Below are positions 17,616 through 27,545 of a stretch of DNA of 64,000 nucleotides, piece by piece (position 1 is the first letter of the stretch; each line of letters opens with the position of its first letter). The stretch is from Ostreococcus mediterraneus. Taxonomy: Eukaryota; Chlorophyta; Mamiellophyceae; Mamiellales; Bathycoccaceae. The position numbers and the translations under genes were made by a program. The stretch spans positions 434,001 to 498,000 of the forward strand of contig WMKK01000008.1 in the NCBI GenBank assembly GCA_012295225.1, read 5' to 3'. The notes beneath the pieces are model-generated. The model had not been told where the DNA came from. It searched no databases and saw only the letters and a list, made by a program, of their open reading frames with translations.

Positions 17616-18596
17616 ATGGGTGCGCGACGAGGCACACGGATGAAAGCAAAGAACGTTGGTGTTGACGACGCCGCGGACGACGACGACGCCACCGCGTTGA
17701 GCGCCGCCGCGAGTGGGTTGGATTTATTACTCCACGCGTGCGCGCGCGAGGGTGATGGATTTGAAATTCAAACCATTGACGAGTTGAAACGAGGAACGTC
17801 TTCGGCGGGCGCGGGGACGACGAGGATGGGGAGGAAGAACAAGCATACGATGACGACGATGGCGACATCGTCGTTGAAAATCAACGCAGCAAAGATGAAG
17901 AAATCGAGTGCGTTGAGAAAGCCAACATTGGGTGACGGCAAGCGCAGCGAGACGCGAGGACGCGACAGACGGGTGACGGAGCGGTTGTCAAACGCGACGA
18001 CACCGACGCCGACGAAGCGTGAACCGGTTTTGGAAGGCGCTGAACTCTTGTATGCCGCTGAGGAATTAGCGCTCACGCACCCTGGTGTCATTATTGAGCG
18101 AGCACGTCAGTGGTTAGAGTTGGTCATCGGCGACGTGCGCGCGCGTTTAGCCGCGTTGAAGAGAAGTCGACGACGTACGCAAAGAGCTTGGATGGCATTT
18201 AGTGAAACAACCGAGGCGAGGATACGATCAGAAAACGAGAACGGCGTCAACTTGTTGAACGATTTTGATCGTACATTGAGCGTTGAACAAAAAGTTTTGG
18301 AAAAAAACTTGGAAGATTGGTTGGCGTTGCACGAACGCGCGGGATATGAAGCCTCAAAGCTCAAGCTCGGTTGGTTGAACGCGTGCGCAGCGACGCAAGA
18401 AACACCAAACAAACATGGCAGATCGATTGATTGGCAGGCTAAATACTCGCAGAGCGCATTCGCTTTCTTGCGTATGGCTGTCGGAGCATACATTGGTGGC
18501 ACTCAAACGCCGACAAAACAGCTTTCACCCGACGACTTCATGAAAACGCCTAACAACGTGCTCGACGCGTCGCAGGTGTTTTCACCGCTCACATGA
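17616..18596 (+). CDS. Unknown protein, basic N-terminus and helical C-terminal domain
   Basis: A 326-residue protein that I do not recognise. The N-terminal half is basic and disordered with Asp runs (DDAADDDDA) and Lys/Arg-rich blocks that could serve nuclear targeting. A short hydrophobic helix (LDLLLHACARE) sits near 34-44. From about residue 140 to 290 the sequence looks like a folded, largely helical region with heptad-like spacing (ARQWLELVIGDVRARLAAL, LSVEQKVLEKNLEDWLALHE). The tail has TQTPTKQLSPDDF, with TP/SP dipeptides of the kind phosphorylated by proline-directed kinases. The TACTAAC...CAG signal upstream leaves open a further 5' exon. The reverse strand in this interval gives only short, domain-free frames. 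Confidence 0.6.
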   Translation: MGARRGTRMKAKNVGVDDAADDDDATALSAAASGLDLLLHACAREGDGFEIQTIDELKRGTSSAGAGTTRMGRKNKHTMTTMATSSLKINAAKMKKSSALRKPTLGDGKRSETRGRDRRVTERLSNATTPTPTKREPVLEGAELLYAAEELALTHPGVIIERARQWLELVIGDVRARLAALKRSRRRTQRAWMAFSETTEARIRSENENGVNLLNDFDRTLSVEQKVLEKNLEDWLALHERAGYEASKLKLGWLNACAATQETPNKHGRSIDWQAKYSQSAFAFLRMAVGAYIGGTQTPTKQLSPDDFMKTPNNVLDASQVFSPLT

Positions 18597-18779
18597 GCGC
18601 TCGCATTGAACAAGCATGAGCATAGCATAAAATAGCATGGATCAGAACGAATATCCAGCACGCGTAGCCTGACATTGTAGTTGAACGTTAATAAAACGGT
18701 TAAGTCCAAACATCCTAGACCCCAGCGCGCGCGCGAAAAATGGAAATAGGCTATTCCAAGTCCCCATTCACCGCACGTC

Positions 18780-19880
18780 ATGCCCGTGGGCGTGTGCGTC
18801 ATCACGGGTTTTCTCGGTAGTGGTAAAACGACGTTGGTGAATTACATCTTGAAAGCAAACCATGGATACCGCATCGCCGTCATATTGAACGACTTTGGCG
18901 CCGAGCTCGGGGTGGAGAAAATGCTCGTGCAACAAGGAGGCATCGATGGGGACAACGAATCGCGCACGGTGGTCGAGGATTGGGTCGAACTCAACAATGG
19001 ATGCGTGTGTTGTACCGTGAAGGGTAGCTTGGTGCAGACCATAGAAGGTTTGTTGGAGAAGAGGAAAGAGATGGGTGAGAAGTTTGACTACATTTTACTC
19101 GAAACTACTGGACTCGCGGACCCGGGACCCGTGGCGCGAGAGCTATGGGTGGACGACGAGCTCGTAGAAGAAGACGGCGCTGTGCTCGATTCGATAACAA
19201 CCTTAGTTGATGCGTCAAACATCGAAAAACAAATCAAAGAGAGCCAGGAGGCGACATTGCAAGTAGCTTACGCTGACACGATTTTGCTCAACAAGTCAGA
19301 CTTGGTGTGTGAAGACGATTTAGAACGCATTAAACGCACGCTTAGTACAATCAACGCCGAAGCCGAGGTCATAGTCACGTCGCGTTCAAAGGTTGATTTA
19401 GATTTAGTACTCAATCAAGGCACAGTTACGGGCGGTGGTCGCGGAAGAAAGCCAGTATTAGGTGACTTTGCGGCGGCGCCGCCGAGCGCGGTGCTCGCAT
19501 CTGGAGGCGGATTTTGGGCGAAAGGCGTCGAAAAGTATGCACCCGAGGCGAACAAAGTGCACAATCCTGACATTCGAACGATTTGTGTCGCTACGAGTGG
19601 ATATTTAGATTACGCCAAGTTCCAAGATTGGCTCGAAGATTTGTTATGGGAGCGCCGAAACGACGACGACGGACCAGACGTTTTGCGCGCGAAAGGCTTA
19701 TTGTACACGCGAGGCTCAGATAGGCGACGAGTGTTGCAAGCTGTGCGAGAAGTGTACGAAATCACCGATGGACCAGTGGAAACAAATCCAACCGAAGTTA
19801 TGAACAAATTGGTGTTTATAGGGCGAAATTTAGACGAAAACAACCTCGCGAATGGCTTGCGCTCGTGCGCGTCATCGTGA
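18780..19880 (+). CDS. ZNG1: CobW/COG0523 GTPase, ZNG1-like metallochaperone
   Basis: A 366-residue G3E-family GTPase. The eukaryotic ZNG1/CBWD branch uses GTP to hand zinc to methionine aminopeptidase; other COG0523 members serve cobalt or other metals. Walker A is GFLGSGKT (residues 10-17), Walker B/switch contains LLETTGLADPGPV, the base-recognition motif is LLNKSDLV and the metal site is the canonical CVCC (Cys75, Cys77, Cys78) in LNNGCVCCTVKG. A C-terminal CobW_C-like domain (about 265-350) has IRTICVATSGYLDYAKFQDWLEDL. No presequence is seen, so it is cytosolic. Length is typical. It sits 16 bp from the convergent ankyrin gene. Assignment to ZNG1 rather than another COG0523 subgroup is inference. 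Confidence 0.9.
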   Translation: MPVGVCVITGFLGSGKTTLVNYILKANHGYRIAVILNDFGAELGVEKMLVQQGGIDGDNESRTVVEDWVELNNGCVCCTVKGSLVQTIEGLLEKRKEMGEKFDYILLETTGLADPGPVARELWVDDELVEEDGAVLDSITTLVDASNIEKQIKESQEATLQVAYADTILLNKSDLVCEDDLERIKRTLSTINAEAEVIVTSRSKVDLDLVLNQGTVTGGGRGRKPVLGDFAAAPPSAVLASGGGFWAKGVEKYAPEANKVHNPDIRTICVATSGYLDYAKFQDWLEDLLWERRNDDDGPDVLRAKGLLYTRGSDRRRVLQAVREVYEITDGPVETNPTEVMNKLVFIGRNLDENNLANGLRSCASS

Positions 19881-19896
19881 CGAGTCAACTGTAATT

Positions 19897-20583
19897 TTAC
19901 ATTTCATTTTTTATCTGCCGTAAGATGGACACTAATTTACTCGCGAGCTCGTTGATGCCATTTTTATCTTCATCCCGCGCATCAATATTCGCCCCGTGTT
20001 TAGCTAATCGTATCGCCGCCTCATCCTGCCCAGCCTCGCACGCCGTCAACAGCGGCGTTTGACCGCGCCCGTCGCGCGCCTCCAACGCCACCCCGGGCTG
20101 ATCGACTAAATAATCAATCACCCCCACGCGTCCTTGTGCCGCGGCGCGATGTAACAGCGTCGATCCAACGTTATCACTCGCACCTAAATCACCTCCCGCA
20201 CTGGCGAGCTTACGTAACACATCCACGTGTCCTTTACTCGCCGCGTAATGCCCGGGCGTTTGTCCACCCGGCGTGCGCGCGTTCGCCCCCTCGGCGTGCA
20301 CCGCCAACAACAACCCACACGTCTCACTCTCGCCCATGCTCGCCGCCGTGTGTAAACACGTCCATTCGCCCTCATCCGCGCACGCCGCTAACTTTGCCCC
20401 ACCGTATGCGCTCGTCACGAGCGCGCGCACCACCTCTCGCCCGCGCGTCCCGGCTGCGCACGCGCGATGGAGCGCCGAGCGCCCGTCGTCATCGCGCGCC
20501 GCGCACGCGCGTCTCAACCCATCGTCATCGAGGGCGGTAAACCACGCGTAATCTCCTCGTTCGGCGCGTTCGCACGCATCCAT
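19897..20583 (-). CDS. Gankyrin-like ankyrin-repeat protein
   Basis: A 228-residue protein made almost entirely of ankyrin repeats, about the length of gankyrin/Nas6 (226 aa in human), a chaperone of the proteasome regulatory particle. At least five repeats are visible: GRSALHRACAAGTRG, EWTCLHTAASMGESE, GQTPGHYAASKGHVD, GSTLLHRAAAQGRVG and GQTPLLTACEAGQDE, followed by KNGINELA as a capping repeat. The start at 20583 (MDACERAERGDY) is chosen because the longer frame reaching 21126 passes through CG-rich repeat sequence and has no ankyrin features. Proteasome function is inferred from repeat number and length only; other small ankyrin proteins are possible. It shares a 373-bp divergent promoter with glucan water dikinase. 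Confidence 0.8.
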   Translation of the reverse strand: MDACERAERGDYAWFTALDDDGLRRACAARDDDGRSALHRACAAGTRGREVVRALVTSAYGGAKLAACADEGEWTCLHTAASMGESETCGLLLAVHAEGANARTPGGQTPGHYAASKGHVDVLRKLASAGGDLGASDNVGSTLLHRAAAQGRVGVIDYLVDQPGVALEARDGRGQTPLLTACEAGQDEAAIRLAKHGANIDARDEDKNGINELASKLVSILRQIKNEM

Positions 20584-20956
20584 CGTTCGGCGCGTTCGCG
20601 TGACGACGTGCGACGCGCGTGGACGTGTGACGCATCGCATCCAGCCCATCGCGATCGATATCGATATCGGTATCGATCGCATCCATCGATCGATATCGAT
20701 ACCGATCGATCGGGTCCACGCACGCGGTCCCGCGCGAACACGCGACCGCGCGCGTGACCGCGCGAAATCACCGACGACGACGACGACGAAAAAGCGTGTC
20801 GCGTGTTGAACTCCTCGAGGGAAAAAAATCTCAACCGCGAACGACCAATCATGAACCCGCCAAGTAGTCCCCCTCGACGACGAGGACGACCGCGCGAGGT
20901 GCCGCGGCGGCGGTCGCGCCAGGCTGCACCGCACACCATCGCGCGCGACGCACGCG
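20584..20956. promoter_or_regulatory. Divergent promoter of ankyrin protein and GWD
   Basis: The 373-bp gap serves both the gankyrin-like gene and glucan water dikinase. Its most distinctive part is the ATCGAT-rich block at 20651-20713. The rest is GC-rich with CGACGA runs and CCTCGACGACGAGGACGA near 20873. No gene is evident, although frames on both strands stay open because of composition. Confidence 0.45.
20651..20713. repeat. Near-palindromic ATCGATATCG repeat cluster
   Basis: Two near-palindromic blocks, 20651-20680 and 20688-20713, are built from GATCGAT, GATATCGAT and its variant GATACCGAT. Each half of a block is close to the reverse complement of the other half and of the neighbouring block, so several alternative hairpins or dimer-binding sites can form. 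Confidence 0.65.
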
Positions 20957-23900
20957 ATGTCGCGAGCGTGCACGGGGGTGATGCACGTGGCATGCGCGAG
21001 AACACACGCGAATGCACGCGCGAGCTCGTCAACGCGCGATGGCGTAGGCGATGGACGACGAGGGGCGCGCGCGATGCGCGCGAGCGCCAGCGGTGTTGAA
21101 CGAGAGACGTTGGTGGAAGAAACCAAGCACGTGCGCGTGACGACGATTGATGTCGGATACGAAGGGGTGGTGTTGAAAGTGCAGACGACGACGAATGCGC
21201 AAGGGGTGCATACGGTGAGCGTTGAGTGCGACGGTGCGCGTCCACCGCAAGGTTTGACGTTGCACTGGGGTGTTCAGCGCGCGAGCACGGGCGCGGAGTG
21301 GAACGTGTTACCGGAAGAATTGCATCCGCCAGGGACGAACGTGTATAAAAATAAGGCGATGAGGAGTGCTTTCCCGGTCTGGGGGCCGTTGAATCTCGTG
21401 CTCGACCCTGGGGTGGAGTCCGTGCCGTTCGCGCTCGTGTTGGCGAAGAGCGGGGAATGGATAAAACCAACGGCTGGCGGGGATTTTGAAATCACACTGA
21501 ACTCTGATCGCACGAGCACCCCTGTGGCGGCTGTGACGAAGTCTAAGATTGCGCCAACGCCTTCGGCGCCGATTTTCGTGCCTGAAGTGAAGGAGGTGCC
21601 AGCAAAGATGGCGCCGGCGAAAGCGGCACCGTTAGACCCGGTGGAACTCCTTATCGCCGACGCCGCATACGCAAAGTGGGAACAAGCCGGACGTCCAAAG
21701 CTCGATGGAGCGGCGCGAGATAATATGATGAAGGCTGCGGCGGTGGACATCAAGTCACAGCTTCGTGCCGGAATGAGTTTGGAGGATATCGCCGTCGAGT
21801 TGAAGAATGGGGTGCGCAATAATATCGCGGCGCCCGTGGAGCCGACGCCAACGCCGGCGTTTGCTGTAGCCAGTAAAGACGTGGAAACGAAGCAGCGCAA
21901 GTCTTTTAGCGCTGCTGAATTAACCGCGGCGGCAGATTCTCGCGCGCCGAGCGACGCTCGCCCGAAGTGGAACAAAGTCTACAACGAATCAGGCTTCGAC
22001 ATCTTTGTTCAAGCGCGAGAGAATAGCGCCGGTATGCTTCAACTGCACGTCCTCGCTGATTCGGGAGAAGATTTAATCATTCACTGGGCAACGACAAACA
22101 AGACAGATGGTGCGTGGCGATCGCCTCCCCATGGCTTTTCGACGCAACCGTCACGTTCGTGGGGTTCATCTGGAAACAGCTGGGAGACTGAACTCGAACG
22201 CATGCAAAGCGGTTTGAGAGCGGTGACGCTTGATGTTCCGGTGAATTCGGATGATGGTGTTATTTTTGTGTTGCGAACGCCGTCTAATAAGTGGATCAAG
22301 TGTGGCGGTGCAGATTTCTTTGCTTCGCTTGAAGGTTCAACGTTGTCGGTTCAACATCCGGCGAAGAAGGAACGCAAGCATCGCGAAGAGAAGAAGCATG
22401 AGCACAAAGAACAACGTCCCGAAACGGCTTTAAAGGCTCCTACTGTAAAGCAGGAAGCTAAGCGGGTCGCACCCATCACTCGTGAACGCTGGAACGTTGA
22501 TGATATTGCACTAGACACCGGCGCGTTCCAAAACTTGGGTGGTCACGTGGCACAAGATATTGTGGACATGATCTGCGACGCTGAACAAGGTGCGACGCGG
22601 TCTCTCATGCATCGTTACAATGCTGGTGCCGATATGCTACCGGCATCCCATGGTAAAGGAGAAGCTGGGCTCGTCGCAATGTTTTGCTGGTTCCGCTTTA
22701 TGGCTTTGAGACAACTTGTTTGGAACAACGATTACAACATCAAGCCGCGAGAAATCAGCGTAGCTCAGACAAGAATGACTGAAGGTTTGAGTACCATTTA
22801 TCGTCAAGATGCCGAGTATAGAGATATCGTTCGTCTCATCATGGCGACGATTGGCAGAGGAGGAGCGGGCGACGTTGGCCAACGCATTCGTGATGAAATT
22901 CTCGCCGTACAACAGAAGAATAATTGCAAGGGTGGAATGATGGAAGAATGGCACCAAAAGCTGCACAATAATACCTCTCCAGATGATGTCCCCATTTGCG
23001 AAGCTTTGTTGAAGTACATCGCTTCTGACTGTGATATTAGCGTTTACTGGGCGCATTTGCATAGTAATGGCATCACCGCCGAGAGAATGGCTGCTTACGA
23101 CCGTAAGATTTGCAGCGAACCGAAATTTTCTCGGGGCCAGTACGAAGGATTGACGACTGATTTGACTGAATATCTCCGGACTTTGAAGGCTGTGCACTCG
23201 GGTGCTGATCTTGACTCTGCTGCTGAAGCGTGTTTGGGTTATCATCAGGATGCGTGCAAGGGCAAAGAAATCAATATTCCACCTATCCATGAAGTTGCGA
23301 GTGAGCGCCTTGAAGAATTACTCGATGCAGCGCGTGAGTTACGAACGCACGATCCCTTACTTGCGCTTGAGGCTATGTTGGAAGCACGCAGGTATCTTTG
23401 GAAGTGGACTCGTCCGAATGGCAAGTCAAACGATCGAATCAAGGATGTCATTTATCTCGATTTAGCACTGGAAAGTGCGGCAAGATCTGTCGTGGAAGGA
23501 AGCTTGGAATCGATGTCTACTCGTGCTCCGTATGATGTACTTCGTATTTCCGGATTGGTGCTCGAAAATTTGTGCATGTCTGCGAGTGCCAACCACGAGT
23601 TACGCATCTGCCTCAAAGAATGGCAAAATGTGCTCGAAGCTGCGCGGCGACAAGGCGATTGGGCGCTCCAGGCAAAGGCTGTGTGCGATCGTCTACAAAA
23701 CTCATTGGGAGAAATTTCGCAGCGCTATATTGATGCATTACAGCCTACAGCGGGAAATATGGGTGGCAAACTTGGAGTTGATGGGCATGTTCTTTCACTC
23801 TTTGCCGAGGAAATCATTCGCGGCACCGCCGCCGCTCCGCTTTCGCAGATGTTACGAGCGCTTGACCCAGTCATTCGCAACGTTGCGAACATGGGAAGCT

Positions 23901-25315
23901 GGCAAATTGTCAGTAACGCTGAGGCTGCAGGAGTTATAGTTCGAGTTGCATCGCTCGCTGAAGTGGTAAATGTCAAATACACACAGCCGACGGTGATTGT
24001 TGCCGATCGCGTCGGCGGCGAAGAAGATATTCCAGTTGGCGTCGTGGCCGTGATCACTCCAGATATGCCGGATGTCTTATCCCACTGCGCTGTAAGAGCT
24101 CGTAACGAAAAAGTTCTCTTCGCCACTGCGTTTGACATGAATATTTACGAGGAGATGAAAGCCATGGCTGGTAAATCCGTCTGTCTTTCGCCTGCCGCGC
24201 AAGGTGATGATTTACAAGTTTCTGTGATTGAAGGCAATGTCTCTAGTCAGGGACAAAAGAGTGCCTCCCAAGGTTCTAAAGTGCCATCAAATGTTTCTAT
24301 CATCAAGCGAGAGTTTCAAGGCAAGTTTGTGGCGAAGTCTGACGAGTTTACACCTGAACTTGTTGGTGGTAAGTCGCGCAACCTGCAACTTCTCCGAGGA
24401 CGTGTTTCCAAGTCAATCAAGTTACCACCTTCTGTTGCGTTACCATTCGGGACGTTTGATGCGATCATAAATATACCAGAAAACGCAGCAGTCAAAAAAG
24501 AACTCGAGACTCTTGTTGCGCAGCTAGAAGTCTATGACTCTACAGATGGTTCGGGCTTCAAGGCGCTTATTGGTGACGTCAAGGCGTGCATCGGAAAGCT
24601 ACACCCGACTGCTGAATTGTCAAATACCATGAAAGCAGCGTTTGAGGCTGAATCTTTAGCGTGGCCCGGCGATCTTCTCACGACTTCTCAAGGTCAAAAA
24701 GCTTGGAAAACGATTCTTGGAGTATGGGCAAGCAAATACAACGAACGCGCCGTTTTAAGCTGCAAGAAAGCGTCGTTGAAACACGCCGATTTATCGATGG
24801 CTGTTCTCTGCCAACCAGTGGTGCGCGCGCGTTACGCGTTTGTACTTCACACAATCAATCCTCAAAACAACGACGACAACGAAATCTACGGTGAACTCGT
24901 TTGTGGATTGGGTGAAGCTCTGGTTGGTAATTTTGCTGGTCGAGCGCTTGCGTTCAAGGCTGCGAAAAACAACCTCGACCACCCCACTATCGTTGGTTAC
25001 CCGTCCAAGTCAAAGGGACTTTTCATGGAGCACGATACGCTTATTTTCCGATCTGATAGTAATGGCGAAGACTTAGAAGGCTTCGCTGGAGCCGGATTGT
25101 ACGATAGCATCACCATGGAGGAAGCCAAACTGAAAAATGTTGACTACTCCACGGATACTCTCATTACCGATGAAGGCATGAGACAAAAGATGCTGTCAGC
25201 TATTGCAAAGGTGGCGCTCGAGATTGAAAATCTTCTTGGGTCAGCTCAAGATATTGAAGGTGCCATTGCGGAAGATGGTGCTCTTTGGATCGTACAAACG
25301 CGACCGCAAGTTTAG
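20957..25315 (+). CDS. GWD1: Alpha-glucan water dikinase (starch phosphorylation)
   Basis: A 1452-residue GWD (R1) that transfers the beta-phosphate of ATP to C6 of glucosyl units in starch, opening the granule surface for breakdown in the plastid. The N-terminus is an Ala/Arg-rich transit peptide. Two starch-binding CBM45-type modules follow, each with the LTLHWGV / LIIHWAT and FPVWGP-type motifs (about residues 55-190 and 335-480). The central region contains the conserved GGMMEEWHQKLHNN block. The phosphohistidine domain holds DVLSHCAVRAR near residue 1042 with the autophosphorylated His. The C-terminal nucleotide-binding domain includes RSDSNGEDLEGFAGAGLYDS and ends ALWIVQTRPQV, as in PPDK-type dikinases. 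Length equals that of land-plant GWD1. Two internal ATGs are possible starts, but 20957 gives the fullest transit peptide. Confidence 0.96.
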   Translation: MSRACTGVMHVACARTHANARASSSTRDGVGDGRRGARAMRASASGVERETLVEETKHVRVTTIDVGYEGVVLKVQTTTNAQGVHTVSVECDGARPPQGLTLHWGVQRASTGAEWNVLPEELHPPGTNVYKNKAMRSAFPVWGPLNLVLDPGVESVPFALVLAKSGEWIKPTAGGDFEITLNSDRTSTPVAAVTKSKIAPTPSAPIFVPEVKEVPAKMAPAKAAPLDPVELLIADAAYAKWEQAGRPKLDGAARDNMMKAAAVDIKSQLRAGMSLEDIAVELKNGVRNNIAAPVEPTPTPAFAVASKDVETKQRKSFSAAELTAAADSRAPSDARPKWNKVYNESGFDIFVQARENSAGMLQLHVLADSGEDLIIHWATTNKTDGAWRSPPHGFSTQPSRSWGSSGNSWETELERMQSGLRAVTLDVPVNSDDGVIFVLRTPSNKWIKCGGADFFASLEGSTLSVQHPAKKERKHREEKKHEHKEQRPETALKAPTVKQEAKRVAPITRERWNVDDIALDTGAFQNLGGHVAQDIVDMICDAEQGATRSLMHRYNAGADMLPASHGKGEAGLVAMFCWFRFMALRQLVWNNDYNIKPREISVAQTRMTEGLSTIYRQDAEYRDIVRLIMATIGRGGAGDVGQRIRDEILAVQQKNNCKGGMMEEWHQKLHNNTSPDDVPICEALLKYIASDCDISVYWAHLHSNGITAERMAAYDRKICSEPKFSRGQYEGLTTDLTEYLRTLKAVHSGADLDSAAEACLGYHQDACKGKEINIPPIHEVASERLEELLDAARELRTHDPLLALEAMLEARRYLWKWTRPNGKSNDRIKDVIYLDLALESAARSVVEGSLESMSTRAPYDVLRISGLVLENLCMSASANHELRICLKEWQNVLEAARRQGDWALQAKAVCDRLQNSLGEISQRYIDALQPTAGNMGGKLGVDGHVLSLFAEEIIRGTAAAPLSQMLRALDPVIRNVANMGSWQIVSNAEAAGVIVRVASLAEVVNVKYTQPTVIVADRVGGEEDIPVGVVAVITPDMPDVLSHCAVRARNEKVLFATAFDMNIYEEMKAMAGKSVCLSPAAQGDDLQVSVIEGNVSSQGQKSASQGSKVPSNVSIIKREFQGKFVAKSDEFTPELVGGKSRNLQLLRGRVSKSIKLPPSVALPFGTFDAIINIPENAAVKKELETLVAQLEVYDSTDGSGFKALIGDVKACIGKLHPTAELSNTMKAAFEAESLAWPGDLLTTSQGQKAWKTILGVWASKYNERAVLSCKKASLKHADLSMAVLCQPVVRARYAFVLHTINPQNNDDNEIYGELVCGLGEALVGNFAGRALAFKAAKNNLDHPTIVGYPSKSKGLFMEHDTLIFRSDSNGEDLEGFAGAGLYDSITMEEAKLKNVDYSTDTLITDEGMRQKMLSAIAKVALEIENLLGSAQDIEGAIAEDGALWIVQTRPQV

Positions 25316-25494
25316 TATAGTACGGAGACGAAATTTCTACATTTTGTGCGTTGTTTGTAAATTATTAAAGAAAGCTGCGACGTTATAAGAAGTGTGCAAT
25401 TAAGTGTTAAGTAATTCGATTGGATGTGTATTGAACAAAATTGTACGTGCAATAAGCCTATGTACAGCGCAACGTGCAGACGGTGTAATTTGAT

Positions 25495-27279
25495 TTAAGA
25501 AAGTGTCCCGACTAAAGCATCCGGGCTCAAGTACTTCTTCAGCACGTTTGGCGGATGTAGCATGTTAAACTCTTCAGTTGCATCTTTACCAGCGAAAAGC
25601 ATGATAGCTTTTTTACCACCGGGGTGATCGGGCAAGAAAGAAGTGAGATCATACACCTTGCCTTCGATGATGACCCATAAGTCACCTTCAGAGTTGTGCT
25701 TGGCCACCTCTGCAGACGAGACAGAACGTGTGCCACCACCACCACCGCCGCCACCAGAACTTTTAGCGGGCGCGCTTGGAGTTGTCGTCATGCTTGGGTT
25801 GAATTTATCGTTCAAATTGGCCACGCGATTGAGTGCAACGCTTTGACCAGTTCGAAGCTGTTTGATTGCAGACGTAAGGAGGTGACGAGAAACAGAAGCG
25901 CCAGCGACGCGTCCAAATACCACGCAATCCAGCAAGGAATTCCCACCGAGACGATTACGACCGTGGATACCACCAACAACTTCACCTGCGCCATACAGTC
26001 CGACGATGGGTCCGTTGGGACCGACGATTTGAGAATCAGTATTGATCGCAAGCCCACCCATGGTGTAGTGCACCACCGTGCAAACAATCGCAACGTGGAA
26101 CACGTCATCATTCATTTCAACCGGGGCATTGTTGAAAAACTTCTTTCCGAAAGGGCATGTCTTAGTTCTCGCGGCTTCGTTGTACTTGGCGAACGTATCA
26201 GCGAGCTTTGCAGTGGAGATACCCATGTCCTTCGCGATCTCAGCGCCACTGCTGAACCGCTTCATAATTCCACGTCCAACGTAGTGTTTGCAGTGCCACT
26301 CGATCTCTTTCGATGCTTTACCATTCAAAATCAAGCGGAAAGGGCCTTTGTTTCTGTTCATTTCGCCACTAACATAATCTCGGCGACCAAGTTCGTCAGC
26401 AAAACGGTTACCATCGGCATCCAAGAGAATACCACCGACACCTCGAAGCGCTTCTGCGGCCAAGAATTTCACTTTCGCGTCCGGTTCCGACGGATTCACT
26501 AAGCCTGTCGGGTGCACTTGAACAGATTCCATGTCAATTGTTCCCGCTCCGATCGCCATCGCCATCTTGATTCCATCTCCCGTACAATGGTCGCCGTTTG
26601 TCGTTGGCAACTTTTGCAAGTCTGGACGATATTTAGTCAATAAGGAGTCGCTCTTGTAATCGGCACCGAAACCGCCCGTAGCAATTATGACTGGTCCGTA
26701 CTCGGTGTGCATGGCGCCACCTTTTTCGTACTCAACCCCGATCACGGCATTGTTTGCATCGGTGATGAGCTTTTTTGCCTCCGCTTTGGTGATGATGCGC
26801 GCAAGTTCCCCGTTGGTTTCTTCCATGACCTTCTCCAGCCCTTCCATGAGCGCGTATGTGATGGTAAACCCAGGAAAGCGTTCTTTTCCTCGGTGCGTGC
26901 GCGGATACGAATGCCCGCCGAGTTGCGATACCAAACTCAAGTCCAAGTTGAATTTTTCCATGAGCCAATCCACGGACGATCCGCTTCCTTGAGCCAAGAC
27001 TTTGGCGAGCGGTATCGTGTGCTCGGGAGCGGTGTCGTATCCAACTCCCGCTGCTCCTCGAATGCAATCATCTTCAAACTTGTCGGCGCTGTCATTGATC
27101 CCAAGTCGAGCTTGCGTCTTGGTCAACGCCCCATTAATCCCCGACGTGGCTTTCGTGCTGTTCCCGCCCAAGAATGAGCACTTGTCGAGCAAAACGACGC
27201 GACCGCCGCGTTCAAGGACGGTGTGTGCGGCGGATAAACCCGCGAGACCACCACCGATAACGATGACTTGTTCGCTCAT
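25495..27279 (-). CDS. Soluble fumarate reductase (flavocytochrome c type) fused to cytochrome b5
   Basis: A 594-residue fusion. The first about 470 residues are a FAD-dependent fumarate reductase/succinate dehydrogenase flavoprotein of the Osm1/FRDS type: the Rossmann motif VIVIGGGLAGLSAAH, then GGNSTKATSGING, HPTGLV, and the FAD-end block GEVVGGIHGRNRLGGNSLLDC. After a flexible Ala/Ser/Gly9 linker (about 495-525) comes a cytochrome b5 heme domain with LPDHPGGKKAIM and FNMLHPPNV supplying the two heme His ligands. Such proteins couple NADH or other donors to fumarate and regenerate FAD during oxygen limitation; similar b5 fusions occur in trypanosomatids, fungi and algae. No strong presequence is visible, so location is uncertain. 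The stop is about 180 bp from GWD's. Confidence 0.92.
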   Translation of the reverse strand: MSEQVIVIGGGLAGLSAAHTVLERGGRVVLLDKCSFLGGNSTKATSGINGALTKTQARLGINDSADKFEDDCIRGAAGVGYDTAPEHTIPLAKVLAQGSGSSVDWLMEKFNLDLSLVSQLGGHSYPRTHRGKERFPGFTITYALMEGLEKVMEETNGELARIITKAEAKKLITDANNAVIGVEYEKGGAMHTEYGPVIIATGGFGADYKSDSLLTKYRPDLQKLPTTNGDHCTGDGIKMAMAIGAGTIDMESVQVHPTGLVNPSEPDAKVKFLAAEALRGVGGILLDADGNRFADELGRRDYVSGEMNRNKGPFRLILNGKASKEIEWHCKHYVGRGIMKRFSSGAEIAKDMGISTAKLADTFAKYNEAARTKTCPFGKKFFNNAPVEMNDDVFHVAIVCTVVHYTMGGLAINTDSQIVGPNGPIVGLYGAGEVVGGIHGRNRLGGNSLLDCVVFGRVAGASVSRHLLTSAIKQLRTGQSVALNRVANLNDKFNPSMTTTPSAPAKSSGGGGGGGGTRSVSSAEVAKHNSEGDLWVIIEGKVYDLTSFLPDHPGGKKAIMLFAGKDATEEFNMLHPPNVLKKYLSPDALVGTLS

Positions 27280-27545
27280 ATCTCTCTGCGCGTGTGCGTG
27301 CGACGACGGTGAGTGTGGGGCGGCGATCGTCGTAGTCCCATCCTACGTGGATTGCGGCGCGGAAAAGTCGTTAAAAAAAGGCACCCGCCTGCCCGCGCGG
27401 GGCGTTTTCGTGAGATCTCGCTCGATGGGACGTGTATGCGTCAGTGGTGGTGTACTTTGTTATGCGACGACGCCCATGCGCGCATGGTGTGATTGAGCGT
27501 GATAGATGACAACACGTGAGATGACAATTACAACATTTATGATGT

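Noticed and set aside
20584-21470. Minus-strand extension upstream of the ankyrin gene and an overlapping frame to 21470
   Set aside because: Arg/Ser-rich text read from repeats and from the reverse of the GWD transit region; no ankyrin or other domain.
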